From assembly GCA_944384125.1 (NCBI GenBank), contig CALWSF010000015.1, positions 1 through 64,000 of the forward strand: DNA of 64,000 nucleotides, given 5' to 3'. The position numbers and the translations under genes are program-made. The notes below the pieces were generated by a model. That model was not told the DNA's origin. It ran no database searches and saw only the letters and a program-made list of their open reading frames with translations. The stretch comes from an uncultured Lachnospiraceae bacterium (lineage in GTDB: Bacteria > Bacillota > Clostridia > Lachnospirales > Lachnospiraceae). Each line of letters opens with the position of its first letter. Positions within the stretch are counted from its first letter, which is position 1. Below are positions 13,050 to 23,478 of the stretch, piece after piece.

Positions 13050-15251
13050 TTACTGATTAGCTGCTCTCACACTCACTGACAGATGGCGTGAACGCGCTTC
13101 CGGCTGATATCCTCTGCGGACAAGCATATAAATAAGCCCTCCCAGAAGAAGAATACCGGCAATGGTTCCGATTCCAAACGGAACCTCTCCTACAATCACA
13201 CCGCCTACCTGGTAAACAATAAGAGAAATTACGTAAGCAAACACACACATATAGCCAATGGCAGCCATTGTCCACTTCGGGTTGTTCATCTCTCTCTTTA
13301 TTGCTCCCATGGCAGCAAAGCATGGCGCACACAAAAGATTGAATATCATAAAACTGTACGCGGCAATCGGTGTGAAATCAGCGGCAACAAGCCCCCATAT
13401 CTCATCTCCGGCCTCTGACAGTTCACCTGAATACTGGTAAAGAACACCAAATGTTGACACAACCTCTTCCTTGGCAATCAGGCCTGTAACTGTTGCAACC
13501 GTTGCTTTCCACGCCCAGTCTCCAACCCAGCCAAGCGGGGCAAAGATCCAGCAGACGGCATTTCCGATCCCGGCCAGAAGGGAATGATTATTGTCCTCAA
13601 CCTGTACAAGTGCACCCTCTGACATGCCGAACCCCTGCAGAAACCACAGAACAATACTGGAAATAAGAATAACTGTTCCGGCTCTTTTGATAAAGGACCA
13701 TCCTCTCTCCCAGGTAGCTCTCAGGACATTGCCCGCAGACGGAAGATGATAGGCAGGAAGCTCCATTACAAACGGTGCCGGTTCTCCGGCAAAGGCTCTG
13801 AATTTTTTAAGCATGATACCGGAAATAACTACAGATGCAATTCCAATAAAGAAAGCTGACGCTGCCACCAGCGGAGAACCGCCGAACACAGCCCCTGCAA
13901 AAAGACCGATTATAGGCATTTTTGCCCCGCATGGAATGAATCCTGTGGTCATGATAGTCATTTTTCTGTCGCGATCCTGCTCAATTGTACGGGATGCCAT
14001 AATTCCGGGTACACCGCAGCCCGTCGCCACCAGCATGGGAATAAAGCTTTTTCCCGAAAGCCCGAAACGTCTGAAAATGCGATCCATAATAAACGCAATG
14101 CGTGCCATATATCCCACATCCTCAAGTATGGCCAGAAGAAGAAAAAGCACCAGCATCTGCGGAACAAATCCCAGAACCGCACCGACGCCTCCCACTATGC
14201 CGTCCTGAATCAGCCCGTAGAGAACCGTTCCCTCAGCTACATTTAAGACAGACAGAAGGCTGTCAACCGCACCGGGAACCAGCTCGCCAAAGAGTACATC
14301 ATTGGCCCAGTCAGTCCCCTTCGTTCCTATGGCAATTGAGGACCCTCCCATTGCGATTGCATATACACAGTACATGACAGCTGCAAAAACAGGAAGAGCC
14401 AGAATCCGGTTGGTAACGATCCGGTCAATCTTATCCGACACAGAAAGACTGTGCTTTTCCGCTTTTTTCTTAACTGTCCCGGAAACAACACTGCTTATGT
14501 AAATATATCTCTGATTTGTGATTATACTTTCCGCATCATCATCCAGTTCCTCTTCACATGCAGCTATACATCTCTCAAGCTCTGCATCCATCGCTTCATC
14601 AAGGCCCAGCTCTTTTACAATTTTCTCATCGCGCTCAAATACCTTAATAGCATACCACCGAAGGTACTTTTCATCTACCCTTCCGGACAGAATTTCCTCA
14701 ATATGTGTTATCGCATCCTCAACAGAGCCGGTAAACACTCTCGGAAGCTCCTTTGTCTCATGGGACTTTGCTGCTGCCACAGCTCTCTCTGCCGCTTCAC
14801 GGCTGCCCTGGCGCTTCAGCGCACTCATTTCTACGACCTCGCATCCCAGTTCCATGCCCAGCTTTTCCAAATCAATCTGATCACCGTTACGGCGTACCAG
14901 ATCAATCATATTTACCGCCACAACAACGGGAATCCCCAGTTCAATCAGCTGGGTTGTCAGATAAAGGTTTCTCTCAATGTTCGTACCGTCCACAATATTT
15001 AAAATGGCATCCGGCTTCTGGCTCACAAGATAATTTCTGGATACTACCTCCTCCAGCGTGTACGGAGACAGAGAATAAATTCCCGGCAAATCCTGAATTA
15101 TGACATCTTTATTTCCAATCAGACGCCCTTCTTTTTTTTCAACTGTAACGCCGGGCCAGTTTCCAACATACTGATTGGCTCCGGTAAGACTGTTAAACAG
15201 AGTTGTCTTTCCGCAGTTGGGATTACCTGCTAATGCAATCTTAATTTCCAT
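13050..15251 (-). CDS. feoB: Ferrous iron transporter FeoB
   Basis: A 733-residue membrane GTPase that imports Fe(II). The N-terminal G domain shows G1 GNPNCGKTT (residues 9-17), G3 DLPG and G4 NMID, followed by the GDI-like helical domain. The C-terminal half holds the Gate/nucleoside-recognition membrane segments. The start has GGGAGGAAAAAG upstream. It is preceded by two feoA genes and followed by the Cys-rich small protein. Two DtxR-like boxes lie in the 109-bp gap to the upstream feoA, so iron probably also acts at this internal point. Confidence 0.95.
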   Translation of the reverse strand: MEIKIALAGNPNCGKTTLFNSLTGANQYVGNWPGVTVEKKEGRLIGNKDVIIQDLPGIYSLSPYTLEEVVSRNYLVSQKPDAILNIVDGTNIERNLYLTTQLIELGIPVVVAVNMIDLVRRNGDQIDLEKLGMELGCEVVEMSALKRQGSREAAERAVAAAKSHETKELPRVFTGSVEDAITHIEEILSGRVDEKYLRWYAIKVFERDEKIVKELGLDEAMDAELERCIAACEEELDDDAESIITNQRYIYISSVVSGTVKKKAEKHSLSVSDKIDRIVTNRILALPVFAAVMYCVYAIAMGGSSIAIGTKGTDWANDVLFGELVPGAVDSLLSVLNVAEGTVLYGLIQDGIVGGVGAVLGFVPQMLVLFLLLAILEDVGYMARIAFIMDRIFRRFGLSGKSFIPMLVATGCGVPGIMASRTIEQDRDRKMTIMTTGFIPCGAKMPIIGLFAGAVFGGSPLVAASAFFIGIASVVISGIMLKKFRAFAGEPAPFVMELPAYHLPSAGNVLRATWERGWSFIKRAGTVILISSIVLWFLQGFGMSEGALVQVEDNNHSLLAGIGNAVCWIFAPLGWVGDWAWKATVATVTGLIAKEEVVSTFGVLYQYSGELSEAGDEIWGLVAADFTPIAAYSFMIFNLLCAPCFAAMGAIKREMNNPKWTMAAIGYMCVFAYVISLIVYQVGGVIVGEVPFGIGTIAGILLLGGLIYMLVRRGYQPEARSRHLSVSVRAANQ

Positions 15252-15269
15252 AGTCTTTTTCCTCCCGAT

Positions 15270-15309
15270 AGTTAGAAAAACCTAATATTAGTTAGAAATA
15301 TCTAACTTA
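15270..15309. promoter_or_regulatory. Tandem DtxR/IdeR-like iron boxes before feoB
   Basis: AGTTAGAAATATCTAACTT (15290-15308) is a near-perfect 19-bp palindrome and AGTTAGAAAAACCTAAT (15270-15286) is a second, less perfect copy. Both resemble the known DtxR/IdeR operator pattern TTAGGTTAG-CTAACCTAA. A short hairpin with a T-tract (about 15318-15340, GCGGA/TCCGC then TGTTTTTT) precedes them on the minus strand and could be a partial terminator after feoA. Confidence 0.65.
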
Positions 15310-15360
15310 TGATTTTAAAAAACAGCGGATTTCATTCCGCCTTTGCACCTGTTCCGTGTG

Positions 15361-15582
15361 TTACTGAACCTCAATCATACCGGCATCCGATTTCCGCACG
15401 GACAGCTCATATCCCCGGATATTCAGCTCCATCGGATCACCCAGAGGCGCAACCTTACGAACCAGAATCTCTACGCCCTTGGTTATTCCCATGTCCATAA
15501 TACGCCGTTTCACAGGCCCTTCGCCATGCAGCTTTACTACGGTCACGGTTTCGCCTACCTTCACTTCTTTCAGTGTCTTCAT
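15361..15582 (-). CDS. feoA: FeoA family protein (second feoA)
   Basis: A 73-residue SH3-like FeoA protein. Family landmarks are a central RRIMDMGI block and a C-terminal IRGYELSVRKSDA block. FeoA is thought to bind or tune FeoB on the cytoplasmic side. It lies 18 bp after the other feoA and 109 bp before feoB. It is the more canonical of the two copies. Confidence 0.92.
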   Translation of the reverse strand: MKTLKEVKVGETVTVVKLHGEGPVKRRIMDMGITKGVEILVRKVAPLGDPMELNIRGYELSVRKSDAGMIEVQ

Positions 15583-15600
15583 TCCGTTTCCTCCTACCCA

Positions 15601-15813
15601 TCAAATCATAATCCGGTTCGCCATGGTTCTGTCCAGAGCAATCCGGCTGTCCTTTACCTGCAGAATCAAATTGCCGGCAATCTCATTTACTACCGTAACC
15701 TGACTGTCTGCCACAAAACCCAGCTCAGCCAGATGCTGACGAACCTCATCCCTGCCCGTAATTTTCCGAATCGTCACGGTTTCTCCCGTTTTTGCCATTG
15801 ACAAAGGCATCAT
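15601..15813 (-). CDS. feoA: FeoA family protein (first feoA)
   Basis: A small SH3-like protein of about 70 residues, divergent from its neighbour but with the same layout: an N-terminal GETVTIRKI strand, HLAELGFV, and a C-terminal KDSRIALDRTMANRI block. Two adjacent ATG codons (15813 and 15810) sit behind AAGGAGGG, so the start is one or the other; the frame continues to 15846 without a better site. It is the first gene of the feo operon. Paired unequal FeoA proteins are common in Clostridia and may interact with each other. Confidence 0.9.
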   Translation of the reverse strand: MMPLSMAKTGETVTIRKITGRDEVRQHLAELGFVADSQVTVVNEIAGNLILQVKDSRIALDRTMANRIMI

Positions 15814-15857
15814 AAAGCCCTCCTTTCTTCCACAGGAAAATAACATTTCCCAGCCAT

Positions 15858-15918
15858 AGTTAGTTATAATTAACTTTTATCAATTCCATAGTTTAGCACA
15901 ACTAACCTGTGCTGTCAA
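15858..15918 (-). promoter_or_regulatory. feo operon promoter with overlapping iron boxes
   Basis: Minus strand TTGACA (15913-15918), 17-bp spacer, TAAACT (15890-15895). A DtxR/IdeR-like 19-bp box, AGTTTAGCACAACTAACCT (15890-15908), covers the -10 and most of the spacer. A second palindrome, AGTTAGTTATAATTAACT (15858-15875), lies just downstream of the expected start. Iron-loaded repressor bound here would block polymerase. Confidence 0.75.
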
Positions 15919-16018
15919 CAGATATTTTCCGGAAAATCAGGGAGCTTCTTTACCCAATTTTTACTTTTTGTTTGACAACCCCACTTCTATGATATATGCT
16001 TAAATTAGTTTTTTTTGC

Positions 16019-16050
16019 AATAATTGAATTCTGTGATACCCCATAGGATA
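16019..16050 (+). promoter_or_regulatory. Possible mother-cell sigma (SigE/SigK) promoter
   Basis: CATAGGATA at 16042-16050 fits the CATA-N3-TA type -10 of sporulation sigma factors, with AATAATT 16 bp upstream. A similar CATATAGTA (17420-17428) lies ahead of the next gene. The match is short and the assignment leans on the presence of a spore-coat-like collagen protein in the locus. Confidence 0.35.
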
Positions 16051-16108
16051 TACGCAAAAATCAAAGTATTTTCAACTATTAAATAAAATTTATGAGGTGT
16101 ACCAAAAG

Positions 16109-17248
16109 ATGGCAGCTATCGATGTTATTTGTATTGGAGCAATCAACTACGACTACATGTTTCACTGTACAGGAGAAGATTTGATTACCACCAGAAAAGA
16201 AGACGGCTCAGAAAAGCTGAGCAATCCTATCTCCGATGTGGAAGATGATATTCTGGAACTGGTCATGAAAAACAAGAAGTACACCACTCAGATAGGCGGA
16301 TCTGCTTTTATAACGCTGAAGGTTATCAAGCACATTCTGCCGCAGCTCCGGGTCGCATACACCGGTGTATGCGGGACTCCCAACAACTTTGATCTGCGTT
16401 ATGGAAAAACAAATAACCTGGATGAAGAGCTGGCTCATCTTGATGATCGCCAGTGGCTCTTTACCACAAAGGACAGGTTTGAAGATCCCTATTCCCGGGC
16501 TATCGCAAAATCCATTGTCCGACTCTATAATCATACGCGCAACTGTATTAAAATAGCTCCCTGCGCCAACAATACGCTTCTGGACAGAATCCATGAACAG
16601 GAAGCTCATGGGCTCTCTTTTTCAGATTATCTGTCACAGGCCCGCTGGATCCATCTTTCTTCACTTTCGGATTTCAGACAATTTGAAGCTATTATGCAAT
16701 ATGTCATTCAGGCAAAAGCTGTCAATCCTTCCTTAAAGGTCAGCATTGATCCCGGGTTCGAATATACCTCTCTCCGCAGAGAAGAGCTGCAGCCCCTTGT
16801 CTGTCACGCGGATTACATATTTCTCAACAAATCAGAAAAAAAGAATCTGGGCCTGAATGAAAAAACCGCGCGGCCTCTGTATGCTAATCTGTGCCGGTAT
16901 TTCTCGGAAATTAATCCATCTCCGGAGCGCACTCTCATCGTCAAACACGATGATCGCCATGAACTCCTCCGGTTTGAAAACGGACACTGCCGCATACGCA
17001 CCGTTCGCCACAAAAAACTGTATCAGTATCAGCTCAATAACGACACCGGAGCAGGTGACTCTTTTGCCGGAGGCTTTATCAGCGGTATGCTGGATGAACG
17101 CCTTGGCTCTGATATTGCCGAAGCAATACAGCTGGGTGTTCTCGCTGCCAAAGGGCGGATGATCAGTTTTGACTATGAGAATCCTTACCTTAATATTCAG
17201 AAGCTGACAGCTCCCTTTTTAGAAATATCCGGTAAAAATTTCTGTTAA
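16109..17248 (+). CDS. PfkB-family carbohydrate kinase
   Basis: A 379-residue ribokinase-fold sugar kinase. The C-terminal signature NDTGAGDSFAGGFISG contains the catalytic aspartate and anion hole, and the N-terminal GGSAFITLKV region corresponds to the sugar-binding side. It is longer than typical PfkB kinases (about 300-330), with an insertion around residues 25-60. The substrate is unknown. GAGGTG lies 9 nt ahead of the ATG; an in-frame GTG at 16097 is less likely. It precedes the glycosyltransferase and collagen genes on the same strand, so it may supply an activated sugar, but an extended hairpin lies between. Confidence 0.8.
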   Translation: MAAIDVICIGAINYDYMFHCTGEDLITTRKEDGSEKLSNPISDVEDDILELVMKNKKYTTQIGGSAFITLKVIKHILPQLRVAYTGVCGTPNNFDLRYGKTNNLDEELAHLDDRQWLFTTKDRFEDPYSRAIAKSIVRLYNHTRNCIKIAPCANNTLLDRIHEQEAHGLSFSDYLSQARWIHLSSLSDFRQFEAIMQYVIQAKAVNPSLKVSIDPGFEYTSLRREELQPLVCHADYIFLNKSEKKNLGLNEKTARPLYANLCRYFSEINPSPERTLIVKHDDRHELLRFENGHCRIRTVRHKKLYQYQLNNDTGAGDSFAGGFISGMLDERLGSDIAEAIQLGVLAAKGRMISFDYENPYLNIQKLTAPFLEISGKNFC

Positions 17249-17263
17249 TTTCCTGTATTTTCA

Positions 17264-17335
17264 GGGGTAAATTGTATTTCAACATTCTGACACAGAAAAC
17301 ATCTGTGCAGTGAGAAATATGATTTGCCCCATTTT
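17264..17335 (+). terminator. Extended hairpin with T-tract after the PfkB kinase
   Basis: GGGGTAAAT (17264-17272) pairs with ATTTGCCCC (17322-17330). Inside lie TATTTC/GAAATA and a terminal CACAGA/TCTGTG hairpin, so the whole forms one tiered stem, followed by ATTTTTCT. It acts at least as a terminator candidate; the internal loops are more than a terminator needs. Confidence 0.6.
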
Positions 17336-17441
17336 TCTGATTTACTTTATCTTCCATCCTGTCTTATCTTATTGTTTCTTTATCCTATTTTTACAGCTGT
17401 TCCGTCTTACCCTTTTTCCCATATAGTAACAGTAAAAGAGT

Positions 17442-18563
17442 ATGGAGATGATCTCTGTGATAACCATAAGCCTGTGCGTCATCGTAAAAAATGAAGCTGA
17501 CGTTCTTGCCCGGATGCTTGACTCAGCAGCACCGATTGCCGATGAAATAATAATTGTTGATACCGGTTCTTCTGACAGCACAAAGGAAATAGCCAGGGCA
17601 TATACATCTCTCATATACGATTTTCCATGGACTCAGGATTTTTCCGCAGCACGAAACTATGCATGTTCAAAAGCACAGATGGAATACTGGATGTGGCTCG
17701 ATGCTGATGATGTAATCAGTTCCCGGGCGCAAAAAGAACTGCTGTCATTGAAGGACTCTCTGGATCCAAACACAGATATCGTTATGATGAAATATGTTTC
17801 CGGATTTGATCAGACCGGGAAACCCGCCCTCTCATATTACCGGGAACGGCTGATCAAAAATAAAAAAGGCTTTACCTGGAAAGGGCGCGTACATGAAGCC
17901 GTGACTCCGTCCGGCGCAATCGCCTGGGTACCCATTGAGATTGAACACCGGAAAGTGTCATCCGGAGATCCGGATCGAAATCTTAAAATCTATGAATCCA
18001 TGATCCGGCAGGGAGAGGTGCTGGAACCACGGCATCAATATTATTATGGCAGAGAACTTCTCGATCATGGAAAGTTCAGTGAAGCTGTCACAGTTCTGGA
18101 ACATTTTCTCACTGAGCCTAATGCCTGGACAGAAAATAAAATCGACGCCTGTCTTCTTATGGCCCACGCCTATGAACAGACACAGCATAATGATCGGGCT
18201 CTCACAGCTCTGTTTAAAAGCTTTCTGTATGATACTCCCCGGGCGGAAATTTGCTGTAAAATAGGTCTCCTGAAACAAAAAGATGGCCTGTATAAACAAG
18301 CCATCTATTGGTACAAACAGGCTCTTCTGGATCAACCGGATCTTCATCCGGGCGCTTTTATGCGGGAAGATTTTTATCAGTTCATTCCATATATCCAGCT
18401 TTGCATCTGCTATGATTGCCTTAAAAATTACAAAACAGCTTTTATCTATCATACAAAAGCGCAGAAGTTAAAACCGGAATCTGATGCAGTGCGGCACAAT
18501 CAGGCATACTTTGAAAGCATTGCACAGACTGCACCAGACTTGTTCGACAAACATATAGTATAG
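17442..18563 (+). CDS. Family 2 glycosyltransferase with TPR-like C-terminus
   Basis: A 373-residue GT-A fold glycosyltransferase: N-terminal ISLCVIVKNE, nucleotide-sugar motif DTGSSDST (40-47) and metal-binding DADD (87-90). The last 150 residues form helical repeats of TPR character (YYYGRELLDHG, QAIYWYKQAL). This architecture is shared with glycosyltransferases that modify peptides and surface proteins. It lies 40 bp before a Thr-rich collagen-like protein, so it may O-glycosylate the Gly-X-Thr repeats, as happens with Bacillus BclA. The donor sugar is unknown. The ribosome binding site is weak; an alternative ATG lies at 17448. Confidence 0.85.
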   Translation: MEMISVITISLCVIVKNEADVLARMLDSAAPIADEIIIVDTGSSDSTKEIARAYTSLIYDFPWTQDFSAARNYACSKAQMEYWMWLDADDVISSRAQKELLSLKDSLDPNTDIVMMKYVSGFDQTGKPALSYYRERLIKNKKGFTWKGRVHEAVTPSGAIAWVPIEIEHRKVSSGDPDRNLKIYESMIRQGEVLEPRHQYYYGRELLDHGKFSEAVTVLEHFLTEPNAWTENKIDACLLMAHAYEQTQHNDRALTALFKSFLYDTPRAEICCKIGLLKQKDGLYKQAIYWYKQALLDQPDLHPGAFMREDFYQFIPYIQLCICYDCLKNYKTAFIYHTKAQKLKPESDAVRHNQAYFESIAQTAPDLFDKHIV

Positions 18564-18603
18564 TAAGCCAAAGTAAGGCTGAAAATGCAGAGAGGAGAAC
18601 ACT

Positions 18604-19959
<1,356 letters not shown>

Positions 19960-19993
19960 ATATACAGCAGCACAGAATTTCTGAATACACTAA

Positions 19994-20034
19994 AAATGCC
20001 GCCTGAAAGCTAATACTTTCAGGCGGCTATTCGG
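19994..20034. terminator. Bidirectional terminator
   Basis: A 12-bp perfect stem (GCCGCCTGAAAG at 19998-20009 with CTTTCAGGCGGC at 20016-20027) separates two convergent genes. On the minus strand it is followed by ATTTTTAG, and on the plus strand by TATTC. Confidence 0.8.
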
Positions 20035-20059
20035 GCGCAAATTCAGATCTGATTTTCCA

Positions 20060-20884
20060 TTATTCAGCAACCGTCACAGAAGTGATATGCGGATTTACCC
20101 CCTCATACCAGTAAAGAAAACCCTCCATATCAATAACCTGGCCGATTTTCAGTGTTTTAACAGCCTCATACACATCCGTCGTATTGTCGCACAAAGCGGA
20201 CTCAACAGTAAACGTATATGTCTCTCCATTTACTGAGGCATTGAAATACAAATCATCTCCATCAGTGCCGGAGCCGTCCCAGTTATAAAGGAAAGCCACA
20301 TCATTCCCATCTGAATCCTGACCGGCTGCCTCAACTGTCATCCCTTTAAAAGTTACCAGCTGATTCTGATAATTAATCAGCTCATCTGAGCCGAGAAGCT
20401 CCGTGATATCCACAGGCTCTGCAGCAAACTGTTCTCCATCCACAAACTCAAAGACAGCATCCATGATCTCCACTTCTCCTGCCCATTCAGATTTATAACC
20501 GGTTACTCGAATTTTTGTACCCGGAACCAGCTTCTCATAATCCTCCTCGGAACATGCCATATTGTAGATAAAGTAAGCGCCATCCTGATCCTGGGAATAA
20601 ACCGTGGTCTTTTCCTCTTTCCAGGACTGTTTGGCCTGCACATAAGTTTCTACTGTTACCTCTGTATCCAGCTCTGCCGCCATATACTCATCATAAGACA
20701 TAACAGCTCCCGCCGGTTCATCCGCTTCTGTCTCCTCCGTATCTTCTTCAGGCACAGCTGTCTCTGCCTCTTCAGAGATCGTTTCTTCAGCCTTTGTTGT
20801 TTCCTCCGCGGTGTCTGTTTTGGCACATCCTGCCGCTGCCATGGACATACACAATGCAAGTGCTAAAATAATTGTTTTTTTCAT
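20060..20884 (-). CDS. Putative lipoprotein, acidic linker and OB-like domain
   Basis: A 274-residue exported protein. A lipobox, AAAGC, ends the N-terminal signal at Cys20. An acidic Glu/Thr-rich linker follows (about 25-60). The rest has two similar beta-rich segments (YDEYMAAELDTEVTVETYV... and INYQNQLVTFKGMTVE...) that resemble nucleic-acid-type OB folds seen in other Clostridia lipoproteins. No catalytic motif is seen and the function is unknown. It has its own promoter and is convergent with the collagen gene. Confidence 0.7.
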   Translation of the reverse strand: MKKTIILALALCMSMAAAGCAKTDTAEETTKAEETISEEAETAVPEEDTEETEADEPAGAVMSYDEYMAAELDTEVTVETYVQAKQSWKEEKTTVYSQDQDGAYFIYNMACSEEDYEKLVPGTKIRVTGYKSEWAGEVEIMDAVFEFVDGEQFAAEPVDITELLGSDELINYQNQLVTFKGMTVEAAGQDSDGNDVAFLYNWDGSGTDGDDLYFNASVNGETYTFTVESALCDNTTDVYEAVKTLKIGQVIDMEGFLYWYEGVNPHITSVTVAE

Positions 20885-20922
20885 AATTTCTCTCCTCCGC
20901 TAACAAATAATAAATCAAATTA

Positions 20923-20950
20923 ATTATAGCCTAACACACCGGAAAATCAA
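20923..20950 (-). promoter_or_regulatory. Promoter of the lipoprotein gene
   Basis: Minus strand TTGATT (20945-20950), 16-bp spacer, TATAAT (20923-20928), followed by a GGAGGAGAG ribosome binding site before the ATG at 20884. Confidence 0.7.
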
Positions 20951-20957
20951 TCTATTC

Positions 20958-22595
20958 TCACACCTTTTTCCAATGCTTTCTCAGATAAAACAGAAAAATT
21001 AAAAACCAGGAAGCCGCAAGACACCCCAGAAGAACTTTTGATTCCCATGGAAGCGGACCCAGATCTGTCTTTCCTTCCGCCATGGAACCGTTGCTGTCCA
21101 GATGATACAGTGCAGATACATCTTCAAACAGACTGTCCATATACTTATCATTTATTGTTTCTTTTCGACGAACCGATTTAGTTACATTTTCAATCATCTG
21201 GCCGGCTGCATCTCTGAGGGAAGCCGAGCCATTAAATACCGGTGTTATGAAGGTATCCTCAATATGAGTCAGAAGGAGCCTGGAAGCCTCTATTTTTATA
21301 TCATAATACAAATCATTATCTTGTCCCGATCTGGAAAGATACTCACGGTATTCGTCCGACTCCTGTGCTTTTACCGTTACCGGCACATAGCCTTCTGTCA
21401 TCGCATATGAAATCTGTACATCATTCGTCAGAAGATATTGAGTAAACAGCCATGATGCCAGCACTTCCTGGGGGTCTTCTTTGTTAAAAATACAGACAGA
21501 AGGCCCCTGGGAAATCATACTGGGATTTTCAGGATCAAACTGTGGGATCGGCATAACAACCGTTTCGAAGTCTACCAGAGCGTCTTCACTGATATCAAGA
21601 AGAGGGGCATCCGTTCCCATCCAGGTTGCTCCGGCAGTTGAATCAATTGCAAAAATGCACTGGCCTGCATTCAGAAAGTTGGCCGGATAGCTGGATATCT
21701 TGAATGTAGAAAACGCTCCCGTTTTCGCATGTTCTGCTATGGTATATAAAATATCCTTCGTTGTTTCATTAAAGATTCCTATTGTTCCGGACGGAGATGA
21801 ATAATCCGCTCCCAGCTGATGCAGCATCTGGATCATCATATTATCCGTTGATTTGTAAATAAAAGGAATCATTACATTCTGTCCGTTTACATAAAATATT
21901 CCATCGTCGGATTTTTTTGCGGCACTCTCCGCCACTTCCCATATAAAATCCCATGTAAGCATTTCCGGGAGAGAATATCCCAGCTTTTCCACATACGTTT
22001 TATTTATATAACAGGCTTCTGTGGAACGCATATACGGAACAGCATAACAATGTCCCCCGATATAACATTCTTCCAGAAATCCGGGAACAATCTGCTCTTT
22101 TTTCGGAGAGTCAAAAAGAATCTCACTGCCGCCCAGACCATACCGGCTGTCTGTCAGAAGATCATCCAGAGGAACCACTACATTTTCTCCTGTCATATAG
22201 GTCGCGATATGATCCGGATAAGTAATGCAGACATCAGGCGTTGTTCCTGTGGAAATATTAGTAATTACGTCATTATAGATCTTTCCGTAATCTGTATACA
22301 GGCGCAGGTTCACAGTTATATTGGGGTAAATCTCCTCAAAGCCCTCAATGGCCTTTTTATAAATATCAGTCTGGCGCTTATTTGTATCATTTTTTGCCCA
22401 GAAAGTAATTTCATAATTTCTGTTTGCGTCAAAGCTTTCCGGGACCTGAAAGCTGACGCTTTCTTCAGAGCCGTGACATCCGGAGAGAACCCCCAGCAAA
22501 CACACGAAAATTCCGGACGCAGCAGCGCATTTTAAGAGCCTTCCTCTGAAAACAGCAGACAGAAGCATATTTCGTTTATGTCGAAAGCGGATCAT
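20958..22595 (-). CDS. ABC transporter substrate-binding lipoprotein with C-terminal membrane helix
   Basis: A 545-residue family 1 (sugar-type) extracellular binding protein. A lipobox, LSGC, near residue 40 marks the lipid anchor, and NYEITFWAKNDTNKRQ begins the binding domain. Unusually, the C-terminus adds about 100 residues and ends in a hydrophobic helix (VLLGCLAASWFLIFLFYL) followed by RKHWKKV, so the protein would be held at both ends. Its start overlaps the end of the upstream permease by 4 nt. The substrate is unknown; a sugar or glycerol phosphate is plausible from the family. Confidence 0.85.
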   Translation of the reverse strand: MIRFRHKRNMLLSAVFRGRLLKCAAASGIFVCLLGVLSGCHGSEESVSFQVPESFDANRNYEITFWAKNDTNKRQTDIYKKAIEGFEEIYPNITVNLRLYTDYGKIYNDVITNISTGTTPDVCITYPDHIATYMTGENVVVPLDDLLTDSRYGLGGSEILFDSPKKEQIVPGFLEECYIGGHCYAVPYMRSTEACYINKTYVEKLGYSLPEMLTWDFIWEVAESAAKKSDDGIFYVNGQNVMIPFIYKSTDNMMIQMLHQLGADYSSPSGTIGIFNETTKDILYTIAEHAKTGAFSTFKISSYPANFLNAGQCIFAIDSTAGATWMGTDAPLLDISEDALVDFETVVMPIPQFDPENPSMISQGPSVCIFNKEDPQEVLASWLFTQYLLTNDVQISYAMTEGYVPVTVKAQESDEYREYLSRSGQDNDLYYDIKIEASRLLLTHIEDTFITPVFNGSASLRDAAGQMIENVTKSVRRKETINDKYMDSLFEDVSALYHLDSNGSMAEGKTDLGPLPWESKVLLGCLAASWFLIFLFYLRKHWKKV

Positions 22596-23467
22596 CCTTT
22601 AAGTCCTCCTCTTGACACCCCTTCCATAATTTTCCTTCTGAAAATCAGAAATAATATTATAAGGGGCACAGATATAACCACTACCGCCGCCATCATAGCC
22701 GGGATATTCTCTCTTCCAAATCCATTTTCCCGTATCTCCTGAATTCCGTTGGAAACAAGGTAATATGCCGGATCATCTGTTATGAGTCTAGGCCAGACAT
22801 AGGAATTCCAGCATTCAATTACCTTCAAAATAAGAACGGTAATAATTGTGGGACGGCACACAGGAATCATTACCTTCCACAAATATTTTAAATCGGATGT
22901 CCCGTCCACGCGCGCTGCCCGATACAATTCATCAGGCACCTGCTCAAACGTCTCTTTTAAAAGATACATGTAAAATATGGATGTAACAGAAGGAAGGATC
23001 AGCCCGAGAAACGTATTGCGCATATGAAGCCCTGTAACAGTGGCAAAATTAGTAATAATTACCAGCTCTCCCGGAATCATCATAAGGGCCAGATACAGTG
23101 TAAAGACAATATTTTTTCCCCTGAAATTCAGTCTGGCAAAAGCATAGGCTGAAAGGACAATAACCAGAATCATAATGGCTGTTGTTGCTGCCGTAAAAAT
23201 CAGAGTATTGGCAAGATAACCGGCCAGCGGCACTGAAGTAAAGGCATCCCTGTAATTTTGAAGTGTCGGCTCCAGCGTAAACAGTCTGGGGATACGCTCT
23301 GCGTTATATGAGCCATAGCTCTTTACTGAAGTAAGTATCATCCAGTAAAAAGGGAAAAGTACGATCAGTGCCCAGAACGTCAGCATTGTGCCGCATATGG
23401 CACGCCAGATACTTCTACGGCGCCCGGCCTTCTTTTCATTTTTCCCGAAATCAGTCCGACAAACCAT
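22592..23467 (-). CDS. ABC transporter permease, MalG type
   Basis: A 291-residue inner-membrane permease with six predicted helices and the cytoplasmic EAA loop ELYRAARVDGTSDLKYLWKV, which docks with the ATPase. I start it at MVCRTDFG (23467), where AGGAGG lies 7 nt upstream; the frame runs 18 codons further. It ends inside the start of the binding-protein gene. Together with the MalF-type partner it forms the channel of a sugar-type importer. Confidence 0.9.
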   Translation of the reverse strand: MVCRTDFGKNEKKAGRRRSIWRAICGTMLTFWALIVLFPFYWMILTSVKSYGSYNAERIPRLFTLEPTLQNYRDAFTSVPLAGYLANTLIFTAATTAIMILVIVLSAYAFARLNFRGKNIVFTLYLALMMIPGELVIITNFATVTGLHMRNTFLGLILPSVTSIFYMYLLKETFEQVPDELYRAARVDGTSDLKYLWKVMIPVCRPTIITVLILKVIECWNSYVWPRLITDDPAYYLVSNGIQEIRENGFGRENIPAMMAAVVVISVPLIILFLIFRRKIMEGVSRGGLKG

Positions 23468-23478
23468 ACATTTTCCTC

